NCBI GenBank assembly: GCA_003862155.1
Contig: QOUV01000012.1
Span: 1-64,000 of the forward strand
Source: Lachnospiraceae bacterium
Lineage (GTDB): Bacteria; Bacillota; Clostridia; Lachnospirales; Lachnospiraceae
Direction of reading: 5' to 3'
Length of the DNA: 64,000 nt
Below the pieces are notes generated by a model. That model did no database searches, had not been told where the DNA came from, and saw nothing but the letters and a program-made list of their open reading frames with translations. Position 1 is the first letter of the stretch, and each line of letters starts with the position of its first letter. Of this stretch, positions 1 to 7,435 are shown one piece after another. The position numbers and the translations under genes were made by a program.

Positions 1-63
1 AATTATGTTTGACCAATCTTTGAGGCGAACCTGTTTTACAACTTCGTTTGGATTAACATCCAT
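1..63 (-). CDS. IS66-type transposase accessory protein, 5' end only
   Basis: A minus-strand reading frame starts at an ATG at 63-61 behind a GGGAGG ribosome site (71-76) and runs off the left edge after 21 codons. It begins MDVNPNEVVKQVRLKDWSNI. This resembles the start of the small TnpA-like accessory protein of IS66-family elements, which usually has such a charged segment with a W..II motif before a helix-turn-helix. Only 21 residues are visible, so the family call is tentative. The context fits: it is next to an inverted repeat and gene debris near the tmRNA gene. Confidence 0.45.
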   Translation of the reverse strand, partial: MDVNPNEVVKQVRLKDWSNII

Positions 64-89
64 GCCTGTACCTCCCGTGAAAATGTTTG

Positions 90-135
90 ATAACTTGAAA
101 AACTGAGAAAAGGTTTTCTGAGTTTTTCAAGTTAT
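90..135. repeat. 46-bp near-perfect inverted repeat
   Basis: Two 22-nt arms (90-111 and 114-135) separated only by GG. They are complementary except for one G/C mismatch in the centre of each arm. The repeat lies between the transposase-like start at 63 and the BspA-like gene. Neither strand has a run of T directly after it, so it is not a standard terminator. It may be an insertion-sequence end, an operator or a cruciform. The rest of 136-270 is AT-rich and shows nothing I recognise. Confidence 0.8.
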
Positions 136-273
136 TCTAACAAAGAGATCCGGAACAAGGAAGGTGACGGGTTATTTACCATTTACTCCCTTTATTTAAT
201 TTAAAGTATTTACTGCTATTTATTATAAACGATTCTCTATGAATTTTCAGCAAACAATATGTAAAATATGCAT

Positions 274-312
274 CAAAAAAGACACCTGATATATTTTGAT
301 CCATCAGGTGCC
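274..312 (-). terminator. Rho-independent terminator of the BspA-like gene
   Basis: On the minus strand the stem CACCTGAT / ATCAGGTG (303-310 with 283-290) encloses a 12-nt AT-rich loop and is followed by TCTTTTTT. It sits about 30 nt after the stop codon of the gene ending at 338. Confidence 0.85.
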
Positions 313-337
313 CTTCCGTCAAAAAATCACAATTCTG

Positions 338-2512
338 TTATTTTTTCTTGCTCTTCTTGGATGATTTATTACTTTTATCTTTTGATGACTTTTTAGCTTT
401 ACTCTTAGTGGAAGATTTCTTGGCTTTAGCTTTACTCTTAGTGGAAGATTTCTTGGCTTTAGCTTTACTCTTAGTGGAAGACTTCTTGGCCTTGGCTTTA
501 CTCTTAGTGGAAGATTTCTTGGTTTTAGCTTTACTCTTAGTGGAAGATTTCTTGGTTTTAGCTTTACTCTTAGTGGAAGACTTCTTAGATTTAGCTTTAC
601 TCTTAGTGGAAGATTTCTTGGCTTTACTCTTAGTGGAAGACTTCTTAGATTTAGCTTTACTCTTAGTGGAAGATTTCTTGGCTTTACTCTTAGTGGCTTT
701 CTTTGCCGATGTGGTCTTTGTTACGACGCCTTTCTTATTTACTGTATATTTCGTCTTTCCTACTGTTACGGTCGTATTCGTGTAGACTGTGCCGTCTTTC
801 TTAGTGATATACCTGCTCTTTCCGACAGTAACAACTTTCTTCTTAGAAACTGTGTTTCCATTCTTATCAGCATAGTAATATGATTTACCAACCTTTACTA
901 CTTTCTGTTTTGCGACCTTATTATTGCAGTAAATTACTTTCTTATTGCCTTTTGTGACAACCTTATTGCCGGCGGATTTCTTTGCTTTATCAAGCTGTTT
1001 CTTAAGTTCAGCTATCTTTGTAAGTGACTTGCAATCCTTGAACATATCGCTCATATCAGTAACTTTACTTGTGTCAAAGTTGCTTAAATCAAGTGATGTA
1101 AGTGAACTGCAACCAGAGAACATGCTGTCCATATCAGTAACGCTACTTGTGTTAAATTTGCTTAAATCAAGTGATGTAAGTGATCTGCAACCACAGAACA
1201 TGTAGCTCATATTAGTAACATGACTTGTGTCAAAGTTGCTTAAATCAAGTGATGTAAGTGAACTGCAACCAGAGAACATGCTGTCCATTTTAGTAACGTT
1301 ACTTGTGTTAAATCTGCTTAAATCAAGTGATGTAAGTGAACTGCAACCACTGAACATATATCTCATATCAGTAACTTGACTTGTGTCAAAGTTGCTTAAA
1401 TCAAGTGATGTAAGTGAACTGCAATCACCGAACATGCTGTCCATATTAGTAACGTTACTTGTGTTAAATCTGCTTAAATCAAGTGATGTAAGTGAACTGC
1501 AACCACTGAACATATATCTCATATCAGTAACTTGACTTGTGTCAAATTTGCTTAAATCAAGTGATGTAAGTGAACTGCAATCACCGAACATGCTGTCCAT
1601 ATCAGTAACGCTACTTGTGTTAAATTTGCTTAAATCAAGTGATGTAAGTGATCTGCAACCACAGAACATGTAGCTCATATTAGTAACATGACTTGTGTCA
1701 AATTTGCTTAAATCAAGTGATGTAAGTGAACTGCAACCAGAGAACATGCTGTCCATATTAGTAACGTTACTTGTGTTAAATCTGCTTAAATCAAGTGATG
1801 TAAGTGAACTGCAACATCTGAACATATATGTCATATCAGTAACTTGACTTGTGTCAAATTTGCTTAAATCAAGCGATGTAAGTGAACTGCAACCATAGAA
1901 CATGTAGCTCATATCAGTAACTTGACTTGTGTCAAATTTGCTTAAATCAAGCGATGTAAGTGAACTGCAACCACTAAACATGCTGCTCATATCAGTAACT
2001 TGACTTGTGTCAAGATTTTCAAGGCTAATACTTTCCACATTTCCTAGATTATAAAAAGCACGGCTCATGTCAGGAATGGCTTTCGTTCCAGCTTCTATAT
2101 CTACTGATTTTACTTCAGAATACAGTCCATTGTCATCATCATATTCGCCACGTCCACACTGACTAACATCCCAATATAAGTATTCTCCTGAGGTAACAAA
2201 CCTATATTTATTGTTGTTTTCTTTCGGTGTATATGAATTGCCATGGACACTCTTGATGGTTCCAACACCAGAAGCATCTTCTGAGTCAATATCAGTTTCC
2301 TTTTCATTAGTATTAAAGACATGTAAGACGCCATCATTGTCGGTGACATAAGCTATCTTTAATCCATCAGTAGTATTCGTGGTGTCGTTTTCTTCTGCCT
2401 TCGCTGTTATCGCGCTGTTTCCTCCCATATATACACCAGTCAGGGTGAATGTCATGGCGAGGGCAAGCATACACGACGCGGCTCGTTTCAATACGGTTTT
2501 CATTTTGTTCAT
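338..2512 (-). CDS. BspA-like leucine-rich-repeat surface protein with lysine-rich tail
   Basis: Secreted 724-residue protein. Residues 1-39 form a signal peptide ending in AITAKA. A short unique region (40-165) follows, then 13 tandem 24-residue repeats of the BspA/DUF285 type (about 165-485), each with a core like MFSGCSSLTSLDLS. Next come three repeats of about 21 residues built on VxVGKxxYxxxKxG (about 530-600), then a tail with nine copies of KSSTKS spaced by KAK, KAKSK, KAKTK or KAKAK, ending in KKK. DUF285 proteins are usually adhesins of host-associated bacteria. There is no LPxTG motif, so the basic tail may hold the protein to anionic wall polymers or DNA (inference). The start is chosen for the AGGAAGG ribosome site and signal peptide. 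Confidence 0.85.
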   Translation of the reverse strand: MNKMKTVLKRAASCMLALAMTFTLTGVYMGGNSAITAKAEENDTTNTTDGLKIAYVTDNDGVLHVFNTNEKETDIDSEDASGVGTIKSVHGNSYTPKENNNKYRFVTSGEYLYWDVSQCGRGEYDDDNGLYSEVKSVDIEAGTKAIPDMSRAFYNLGNVESISLENLDTSQVTDMSSMFSGCSSLTSLDLSKFDTSQVTDMSYMFYGCSSLTSLDLSKFDTSQVTDMTYMFRCCSSLTSLDLSRFNTSNVTNMDSMFSGCSSLTSLDLSKFDTSHVTNMSYMFCGCRSLTSLDLSKFNTSSVTDMDSMFGDCSSLTSLDLSKFDTSQVTDMRYMFSGCSSLTSLDLSRFNTSNVTNMDSMFGDCSSLTSLDLSNFDTSQVTDMRYMFSGCSSLTSLDLSRFNTSNVTKMDSMFSGCSSLTSLDLSNFDTSHVTNMSYMFCGCRSLTSLDLSKFNTSSVTDMDSMFSGCSSLTSLDLSNFDTSKVTDMSDMFKDCKSLTKIAELKKQLDKAKKSAGNKVVTKGNKKVIYCNNKVAKQKVVKVGKSYYYADKNGNTVSKKKVVTVGKSRYITKKDGTVYTNTTVTVGKTKYTVNKKGVVTKTTSAKKATKSKAKKSSTKSKAKSKKSSTKSKAKKSSTKSKAKSKKSSTKSKAKTKKSSTKSKAKTKKSSTKSKAKAKKSSTKSKAKAKKSSTKSKAKAKKSSTKSKAKKSSKDKSNKSSKKSKKK
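341..712. repeat. 30-36 bp tandem repeats coding the KSSTKS tail
   Basis: Nine near-identical units of 30 or 36 bp differ mainly by whether a two-residue spacer codon pair (SK, TK or AK) is present. The mix of unit lengths, always a multiple of three, points to in-frame slippage or recombination altering tail length. Confidence 0.85.
1057..2017. repeat. 72-bp tandem repeats coding the DUF285 leucine-rich units
   Basis: Thirteen 72-bp units with almost invariant cores. A higher-order duplication is visible: the unit pair coding SYMFCGCRSLTSLDLS followed by a DSMF unit occurs near 1165-1260 and again near 1646-1740, and the GDC/RYMF pair is also repeated. This indicates recent block duplication rather than ancient divergence. 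Confidence 0.9.
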
Positions 2513-2564
2513 ATCTGCCTTCCTCTCTAAAAAATGAGATAAAAAAGTTTCCTCGTGTACTTAA

Positions 2565-3254
2565 TCAGAATTCACACACTAAAATAATTTTATCACAATA
2601 AAAATTAAAAAGCAACGCCAGATTGTTATAATAAATTTCATATCTGCCATTACCGTCACTAGTCGGTCCTGTAAGATGTGAATCTATATCATAAGGATTT
2701 TCGCCCCAGGTTAACACAATTCTGATCAAGCCATCATTCGGATATAACTGCTCAGGTGACATAGCTACATTAAGTGTCTGCTCTGAATTGGACACAACAG
2801 CTACATTCATCTCGTTATCTATATAGCCGTCTTTCTCAAACTGAATCGTATAATTTCCAGGCTTCAGATTTAATTCAAAATTTCCTTCATCATTGCTTTC
2901 AATTGAGCCCTGTGCGACGATATTTTCATCACCTGTTATGGCGTTCCAATTCTTTCTGACTTTATAGCTTACTACATCTATATCATCTCCGGTTTTGAAT
3001 TCCTCAAATGAAAATTTTCCGTCATCATCTGTATCGGTACTATAAATTTCAACGCCATTTAGCTTGGCAATTACTCTTGTTTTTACTGGATTGTTATCAC
3101 TCGCTCCTATTACGCTTCCAGTGATCTGTCCAGTTGCATATGTACATGTTGGAACAATACTAAATTCTTTACCTTCTCCTCCTTCAATATGTAAGTTCTT
3201 TCTAAACGGGCTGTTATTTTCATCAAAAACACGTCCGCTCCAGCTTTTATGCAC
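2565..3254 (-). pseudogene. Fragment of a secreted carboxypeptidase-regulatory-like / YfaP-like protein
   Basis: The 229-codon frame has no convincing start (a GTG without a ribosome site) and no signal peptide. Residues about 35-180 look like two beta-sandwich repeats of the carboxypeptidase-regulatory type (GSVIGAS..., GNFELNLKPGNYTIQFEKDG). Residues about 180-210 contain LTWGENPYDIDSHLTGP, the hallmark start of the YfaP-like extracellular domain. Similarity stops after RYEIYYNN; the last 20 residues are translated from the next gene's promoter region. Both ends are therefore missing. It probably derives from a larger surface protein. Translation of this remnant cannot be excluded. Confidence 0.6.
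2587..2615 (-). promoter_or_regulatory. Predicted promoter of the BspA-like gene
   Basis: Minus-strand -35 TTGCTT (2610-2615), 17-nt spacer, -10 TAAAAT (2587-2592) with an upstream TG giving an extended -10. It lies about 75 nt ahead of the start codon and overlaps the 3' end of a broken reading frame, which agrees with that frame being non-functional. Confidence 0.5.
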
Positions 3255-3388
3255 GGCATGATCTTTGTATTATTGTGTCCGTTGATGCCGTTATAAAACT
3301 TGATCCCGACTCCGCCGGCAGATATCCATTCCTTTAAGTTCTTTCCAAAGTCATCTACAAGGATGCCTTTTTTTGCATAAATATGCAC
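3255..3388 (-). pseudogene. C-terminal scrap of a phage-type 5'(3')-deoxyribonucleotidase (HAD family)
   Basis: About 40 codons read ILVDDFGKNLKEWISAGG followed by VGIKFYNGINGHNN. This matches the C-terminal motif of small phage-type HAD nucleotidases, where the two Asp residues and the GG.GIKF.NGIN stretch are typical. The N-terminal four fifths are absent and the frame runs into the neighbouring fragment at a 9-bp direct repeat (TATGCACGG at 3249-3257 and 3382-3390). It suggests a decayed mobile element beside the tmRNA gene. Confidence 0.5.
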
Positions 3389-3448
3389 GGTACGTGCGCC
3401 AGAGCCCTTGAATTCAGGGCCTATGCATGTCCGTGCATTTAAAAGTAG

Positions 3449-3790
3449 TGGAGTAGGCGGGAGTCGAACCCGCGTCCAAAAATCTATTCACTCTCCTTCT
3501 ACGAGCTTAGTGATCTGTTTGTCATTCCCTCTGCCGGACGGGAGAGCACGCCCTTCCGGGGTCAGTAGCTTCATGATACGTACTGGTGCGCAAAGCTTAG
3601 CACAAGCCGTTTCCCATGTGTTTGAAGCCGGTGACTGAATGCATGGGTACAATCAGGCGACTTACGCTGCGATCAGGCAGCGTATGCTAATTCGTTATTG
3701 TTAGCGTTTAAATTTAATTTGAGATTTAACGCATCATCCTGCGGCTCGCTTCTAAAGTTTCAAAATCCCTGTCGAGACCTTTACTACCCC
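3449..3790 (-). ncRNA. ssrA: tmRNA
   Basis: The 5' end GGGGTAG (3790-3784) pairs with CTACTCC at the 3' end (3456-3450), followed by a discriminator A; CCA is not encoded. The tRNA-like T arm reads GGGTTCGACTCCCGCC. The tag frame (3705-3673) begins at a GCT resume codon and reads ANNNELAYAA then TGA, a Clostridia-like proteolysis tag ending in AA. With SmpB, encoded just upstream, it rescues stalled ribosomes and marks the unfinished peptide for ClpXP-type degradation. The 342-nt length is normal. Confidence 0.95.
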
Positions 3791-3802
3791 GAAACTAACT
3801 AT

Positions 3803-3831
3803 ATAATAACACCTGGAGTCAAATTTTTCAA
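3803..3831 (-). promoter_or_regulatory. Predicted promoter of ssrA
   Basis: Minus-strand -35 TTGAAA (3826-3831), 17-nt spacer, -10 TATTAT (3803-3808), about 12 nt ahead of the mature 5' end. An overlapping TTGACT (3815-3820) is too close to the -10 box to be the partner. Confidence 0.6.
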
Positions 3832-4014
3832 CCCGCCTATATATTCTGGCTTAAAAAGGCCTCTGTTTTAGACCAGTATCAACATAGAGCCAAAATTATG
3901 CCATTACCTCCAAGACGTTCTCAACATAAGGCTTCCGCGGAGCAAGATGCTACAATTGTCTAAAAGCCATTTCTACATAGAGCTTCCTCCCGGTAATTTG
4001 TAACAAACTATATT

Positions 4015-4119
4015 GTCTTAAAGCCCACTTCAGCCGGAATTTTTTGCCTTAAAGCCCTCCTCAGCTGAAATTATTGTCTTAAAGCCCGCCTCAACCGAAA
4101 TTTCTTATCTTGAAATCCC
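4015..4119. repeat. 31-bp tandem repeat derived from the 3' end of smpB
   Basis: Four units of 30-31 bp start at 4015, 4046, 4076 and 4107 with the core GTCTTAAAGCCC. The unit at 4107 lies inside the last codons of smpB and the others run into the spacer, so the terminal coding segment appears to have been copied three times. The remainder of 3832-4014 holds no gene or clear RNA; it contains two loose copies of CTCTATGT on the minus strand. Confidence 0.75.
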
Positions 4120-4564
4120 TCTGGGCCTCTCTCTCCTGGTCGCGCTTTGCCATGTCGGCGCGCTTGTCATAGAGCTTTTTGCCGCGGGCCAGGGCTATCT
4201 CTATTTTTACACGGGAGTCTTTGAAATAGGCTTCGACCGGAACGAGGGTGTAGCCCTTCTCCTTGATGCGCTGCGAAAGCTTGCGGATCTCGTCCTTGTG
4301 CAGAAGCAGCTTGCGCGGGCGGAGCGGATCCTTGTTCATGATGTTGCCCTTTTCGTATGGAGCGATGTGCATCTGCTTGATCCAGACCTCGCCGTTTTCG
4401 ATTGAAACCCAGGCCTCCTTTAAGGAGCAGCCGCCGTTACGGAGGCTTTTTACCTCGGTGCCGACGAGCTCTATCCCACATTCTATATATTCATCAAGAA
4501 AATAGTCATGCCTTGCCTTGCGGTTAGTGGCGATGATTTTTCTTCCAGTTTTTCCCTTTGCCAT
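4091..4564 (-). CDS. smpB: SsrA-binding protein SmpB
   Basis: The 157-residue protein matches the usual SmpB length. It opens with the conserved stretch IATNRKARHDYFLDEYIECG, then ELVGTEVKSLRNG, and ends with the basic tail DKRADMAKRDQEREAQRDFK. SmpB binds the tRNA-like part of tmRNA and delivers it to stalled ribosomes; its C-terminal helix occupies the empty mRNA channel. The start overlaps the rnr stop by 41 bp and follows AAAGGTTTAAAG. The gene order secG-rnr-smpB-ssrA is the standard Firmicute rescue and RNA-decay cluster. Its last codons seed the tandem repeat downstream. Confidence 0.97.
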   Translation of the reverse strand: MAKGKTGRKIIATNRKARHDYFLDEYIECGIELVGTEVKSLRNGGCSLKEAWVSIENGEVWIKQMHIAPYEKGNIMNKDPLRPRKLLLHKDEIRKLSQRIKEKGYTLVPVEAYFKDSRVKIEIALARGKKLYDKRADMAKRDQEREAQRDFKIRNFG

Positions 4565-6983
4565 CTTTAAACCTTTCTCCAGAAAACTTCTTCAGCTGCT
4601 TCTTCGCTTTCTTTGAAAATCTGCCGGAATGATCCTGCTTCTCGAGGCCATACGGCTTCTTCTTGTGTCTGGTGCCGCCGCCCATGAAATCGTCGACAAG
4701 CTCAAAGTCAATAAGACGGGTCGTCGGCTCTGCGTCAACGAGCCTTACACGAAGCATCATCCCAAGCGTATAGTGCCTGTTGAAGCTTTTTCCGATGAGC
4801 TCATAAGTCTCCTCTGAGAACTCGTAGTAGTCGTCGTTCATAGTGCGTACAGGGATCATTCCCTCGATAGAGTTCTGAAGCGCCACATAAAGTCCCCATG
4901 AAGTGACTCCGGAAATCCTTCCGGTGAATTCCTCGCCGATATGAGGAACCATATACTCGACTTTCTTCAGTTTTATAGAGTCGCGCTCTGCGCTGTCCGC
5001 TCTTCTCTCAAGTGTGGATGTGCGGTCTGCGATATCCGGGAGAGCCTCGTTTAATTCCCTGATCTTCTTCTTTGTCAGCTTGTGGTGGATATCAAGCTTT
5101 AATACCCGATGTATAAAGAGGTCCGGGTATCTTCTGATCGGAGAAGTGAAGTGGCAGTAATAACCTGCTGCAAGTCCGAAGTGGCCTGTGCACTCTGTCG
5201 TGTACTTTGCCTGCTGCATACTCCTTAGAGTAAGTGTCTGAATAAGCCCCTCCTCCGGTGCTCCCTCGACTCTGTCTAGAAGCTTCTGCAGCTCCTTCGG
5301 GTGTATCTGGTTCACATTTCCCTCGAGTGTATATCCGAAGCCGCCGACAAAAGACTTCAAAGTCTCAAGCTTCTCAGGATCCGGGAATCCGTGTGTCCTG
5401 TAGAGGAACGGGAATTTGTGATCGTAGGCGTGCTTGGCTACTGTCTCGTTGGCTGCGAGCATAAAATCCTCGATCATCTTCTGGGCAACTCCCCTGTAAT
5501 ACGGGTGAACGTCCTTCGGATTGCCGTCATCGTCTAACTCTACGACTGTCTCAGGAAAATCGAAGTCGATCGAGCCTCTGTATGTGCGCCTTCCATGGAG
5601 GATGAATGCAAGCTCCTCCATCTGCTTAAACATCGGAACTACATCCCTGTACTTTTCGATCTCATCCGGGTCGTTCTGCTCGAGGATCTTATTTACAGAG
5701 GTGTATGTCATACGGTGGTTAGAGCGGATTATCGACTCTGCGATCTGGTGATCCTTTACGGCTCCTGTGTCGTCAATTCTCATGATGCATGACATCGCGA
5801 GCCTGTCCTCGCCTTCGTTTAAAGAGCAGATCCCGTTTGAAAGCTCGACAGGAAGCATCGGGATAACCCTGTCCGGCAGGTAGACCGATGTGCAGCGCTT
5901 GTAGGCCTCTTTGTCAAGCTGTGAGCCCTCTTTGACATAGTTCGATACGTCCGCGATATGGACTCCGAGGATATAATCCCTTCCGTCCATCCTAAGAGAC
6001 ACCGCATCGTCGAGATCCTTCGAATCCTCGCCGTCGATCGTAACCATCGGGACATTACGGAGGTCCATGCGGCCCTTCATATCAGACTTTCTGACTCTGC
6101 CACGGCCTGAGACTTTCTTCGCCTCAGCGAGCACTTCGTCCGGAAAATCTGTCGGGATATCGTTTTCTTTTACAATCGATAAGATGTCGACTCCCGGGGC
6201 TCCCTTGATTCCTATGATCTCCTTGATCTCACCCTCAGGCTTTCTGTTCGCGCTGCCGTAATATGTCAGGTGGCAGACCACCTTTGCGTTGTCAGGGGCG
6301 CCATTGAGCTTCTGTGCCGGGACGAAGATATCGCTCGTGAGGTGCCTGTCATCAGGCACTACGAAGCCGAAATTTCCGCTCCGCTCAAATGTGCCGACTA
6401 CATCTGTGTAGGCGTGCTCTACGATATCTACGACTTTGGCTTCCTGCCTCGTGCCGTCGCCCTTCGGGCGGCCGATCGGCTCTATCTTTACAGTGTCCTT
6501 GTGGAAGGCCATCTGTGTGTATCTCTCAGGAATAAAGAAGTCCTCGTCGAATCCCTCGACTGTGACGAAACCGAAGCCCTTGGTATTGCTTGAAAAAGTA
6601 CCGACAAGGTACTTATCCTCCTCTCTCCTCTCCTCGGCAGCTTCCTTTTGATCTTCTATCTGCTTTTCAACTGACTTCTGGCGCTCTTCTGCTTCAAGAG
6701 CCTCATCTGTCTCTGGATTCCCAGCATTTTTATCAGATTCAGTCTGACTGGCTTCCGTGAAAAGCTCCTGATCTTCTTTTTTTACTGCGTAATAAGTGCC
6801 GTCCGAAGACTTCATGATTTTCTTCTCGGCGACTAGCGACGACAGGGCATTCTTAAGCTCCCTGTCATCGGCGGCCATAAGAAGGGCACCCAACTCTTCC
6901 TCTGTCATCGGCGAATAAGAGGCATCCTGCAGAACTGCCAGCAGGGCGCGCTTCTGATTCGTCCATCTCTCTTTATTGTTCAT
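4524..6983 (-). CDS. rnr: Ribonuclease R
   Basis: Processive 3'-5' exoribonuclease of the RNB family, about 819 residues. An N-terminal winged helix (about 1-60) and an acidic linker precede two cold-shock domains (about 120-270), the RNB core with GEDSKDLDDAVSL carrying the metal-binding Asp residues, and a C-terminal S1 domain with a basic tail (FKDGKGKNWKKN). RNase R degrades structured RNA and works with tmRNA/SmpB on non-stop messages, which fits the overlap with smpB. I place the start at MNNKERW (6983) behind AAAGG; 24 further in-frame codons upstream lack family similarity. Confidence 0.95.
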   Translation of the reverse strand: MNNKERWTNQKRALLAVLQDASYSPMTEEELGALLMAADDRELKNALSSLVAEKKIMKSSDGTYYAVKKEDQELFTEASQTESDKNAGNPETDEALEAEERQKSVEKQIEDQKEAAEERREEDKYLVGTFSSNTKGFGFVTVEGFDEDFFIPERYTQMAFHKDTVKIEPIGRPKGDGTRQEAKVVDIVEHAYTDVVGTFERSGNFGFVVPDDRHLTSDIFVPAQKLNGAPDNAKVVCHLTYYGSANRKPEGEIKEIIGIKGAPGVDILSIVKENDIPTDFPDEVLAEAKKVSGRGRVRKSDMKGRMDLRNVPMVTIDGEDSKDLDDAVSLRMDGRDYILGVHIADVSNYVKEGSQLDKEAYKRCTSVYLPDRVIPMLPVELSNGICSLNEGEDRLAMSCIMRIDDTGAVKDHQIAESIIRSNHRMTYTSVNKILEQNDPDEIEKYRDVVPMFKQMEELAFILHGRRTYRGSIDFDFPETVVELDDDGNPKDVHPYYRGVAQKMIEDFMLAANETVAKHAYDHKFPFLYRTHGFPDPEKLETLKSFVGGFGYTLEGNVNQIHPKELQKLLDRVEGAPEEGLIQTLTLRSMQQAKYTTECTGHFGLAAGYYCHFTSPIRRYPDLFIHRVLKLDIHHKLTKKKIRELNEALPDIADRTSTLERRADSAERDSIKLKKVEYMVPHIGEEFTGRISGVTSWGLYVALQNSIEGMIPVRTMNDDYYEFSEETYELIGKSFNRHYTLGMMLRVRLVDAEPTTRLIDFELVDDFMGGGTRHKKKPYGLEKQDHSGRFSKKAKKQLKKFSGERFKDGKGKNWKKNHRH

Positions 6984-7043
6984 TCTATCTGACCTTTGCG
7001 AAAAAATAATAACCTGACTTCTGCGAAAAATCGGCTTTACACG

Positions 7044-7073
7044 ACAAAAGGCCACCGCCGAAGCGATGACCTT
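7044..7073 (-). terminator. Intrinsic terminator after secG
   Basis: An 11-bp stem (AAGGTCATCGC with GCGGTGGCCTT, two G-U pairs) closed by a TTCG tetraloop and followed by TTTTGT. It directly follows the secG stop, leaving about 60 nt before rnr, where only a weak -10-like TATTAT is visible. Confidence 0.85.
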
Positions 7074-7078
7074 GTTTG

Positions 7079-7330
7079 TTAAAGTGAAAAGGAATTCATA
7101 TTCAGCACTGCTGCTAATACGAAAAATACCGCAACAAGAATGGCAGTAACCCTTACTATAACGCCCTCTCTGGAACGTCCCTTGTTCTTGCCCCAGTATG
7201 TATTATTAAGACTCTGTCCGCTCAGTGAGCCTAAGCCTTCATCAGCACTCTCCTGCATCATAACGACGATAGTCAGGACGATGGAGACTATGATGAACAG
7301 TGTCATGAATAAATACTTCAAAACAGTCAT
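7079..7330 (-). CDS. secG: Preprotein translocase subunit SecG
   Basis: An 83-residue protein with two hydrophobic segments (about 4-25 and 55-78) around a short polar loop. The signature MQESADEGLGSLSG resembles the SecG motif MQ.s...GlG..sG. It is the small auxiliary subunit of the housekeeping SecYEG channel. It has its own strong promoter and a terminator, and precedes rnr and smpB as in many Firmicutes. It belongs to the general Sec pathway, not to the accessory system at the far end of the window. Confidence 0.92.
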   Translation of the reverse strand: MTVLKYLFMTLFIIVSIVLTIVVMMQESADEGLGSLSGQSLNNTYWGKNKGRSREGVIVRVTAILVAVFFVLAAVLNMNSFSL

Positions 7331-7378
7331 CGTGTTTTACCTCCGATATTTTTGTCATGCGTAAGTCACAACTAGTAT

Positions 7379-7407
7379 ATTATACAATATGTAGTTACGC
7401 TTTGCAA
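7379..7407 (-). promoter_or_regulatory. Promoter of secG
   Basis: Minus-strand -35 TTGCAA (7402-7407), 17-nt spacer and a perfect -10 TATAAT (7379-7384). About 45 nt of leader with a GGAGG site precede the ATG at 7330. Confidence 0.85.
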
Positions 7408-7435
7408 GTATTTTCGCAAGCCTGTGCCTGCTGCA

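Noticed and set aside
348-1205. Long plus-strand open frames inside the BspA-like gene
   Set aside because: They are low-complexity antisense readings of the coding repeats, with no ribosome site or family similarity.
1057-2017. Regular 72-bp repeats that could suggest a CRISPR array
   Set aside because: There are no unique spacers; the whole unit is coding and keeps the 24-residue leucine-rich pattern.
6984-7055. N-terminal extension of RNase R
   Set aside because: The upstream in-frame start lacks a ribosome site, and the extra 24 residues do not fit the winged-helix start of the family.
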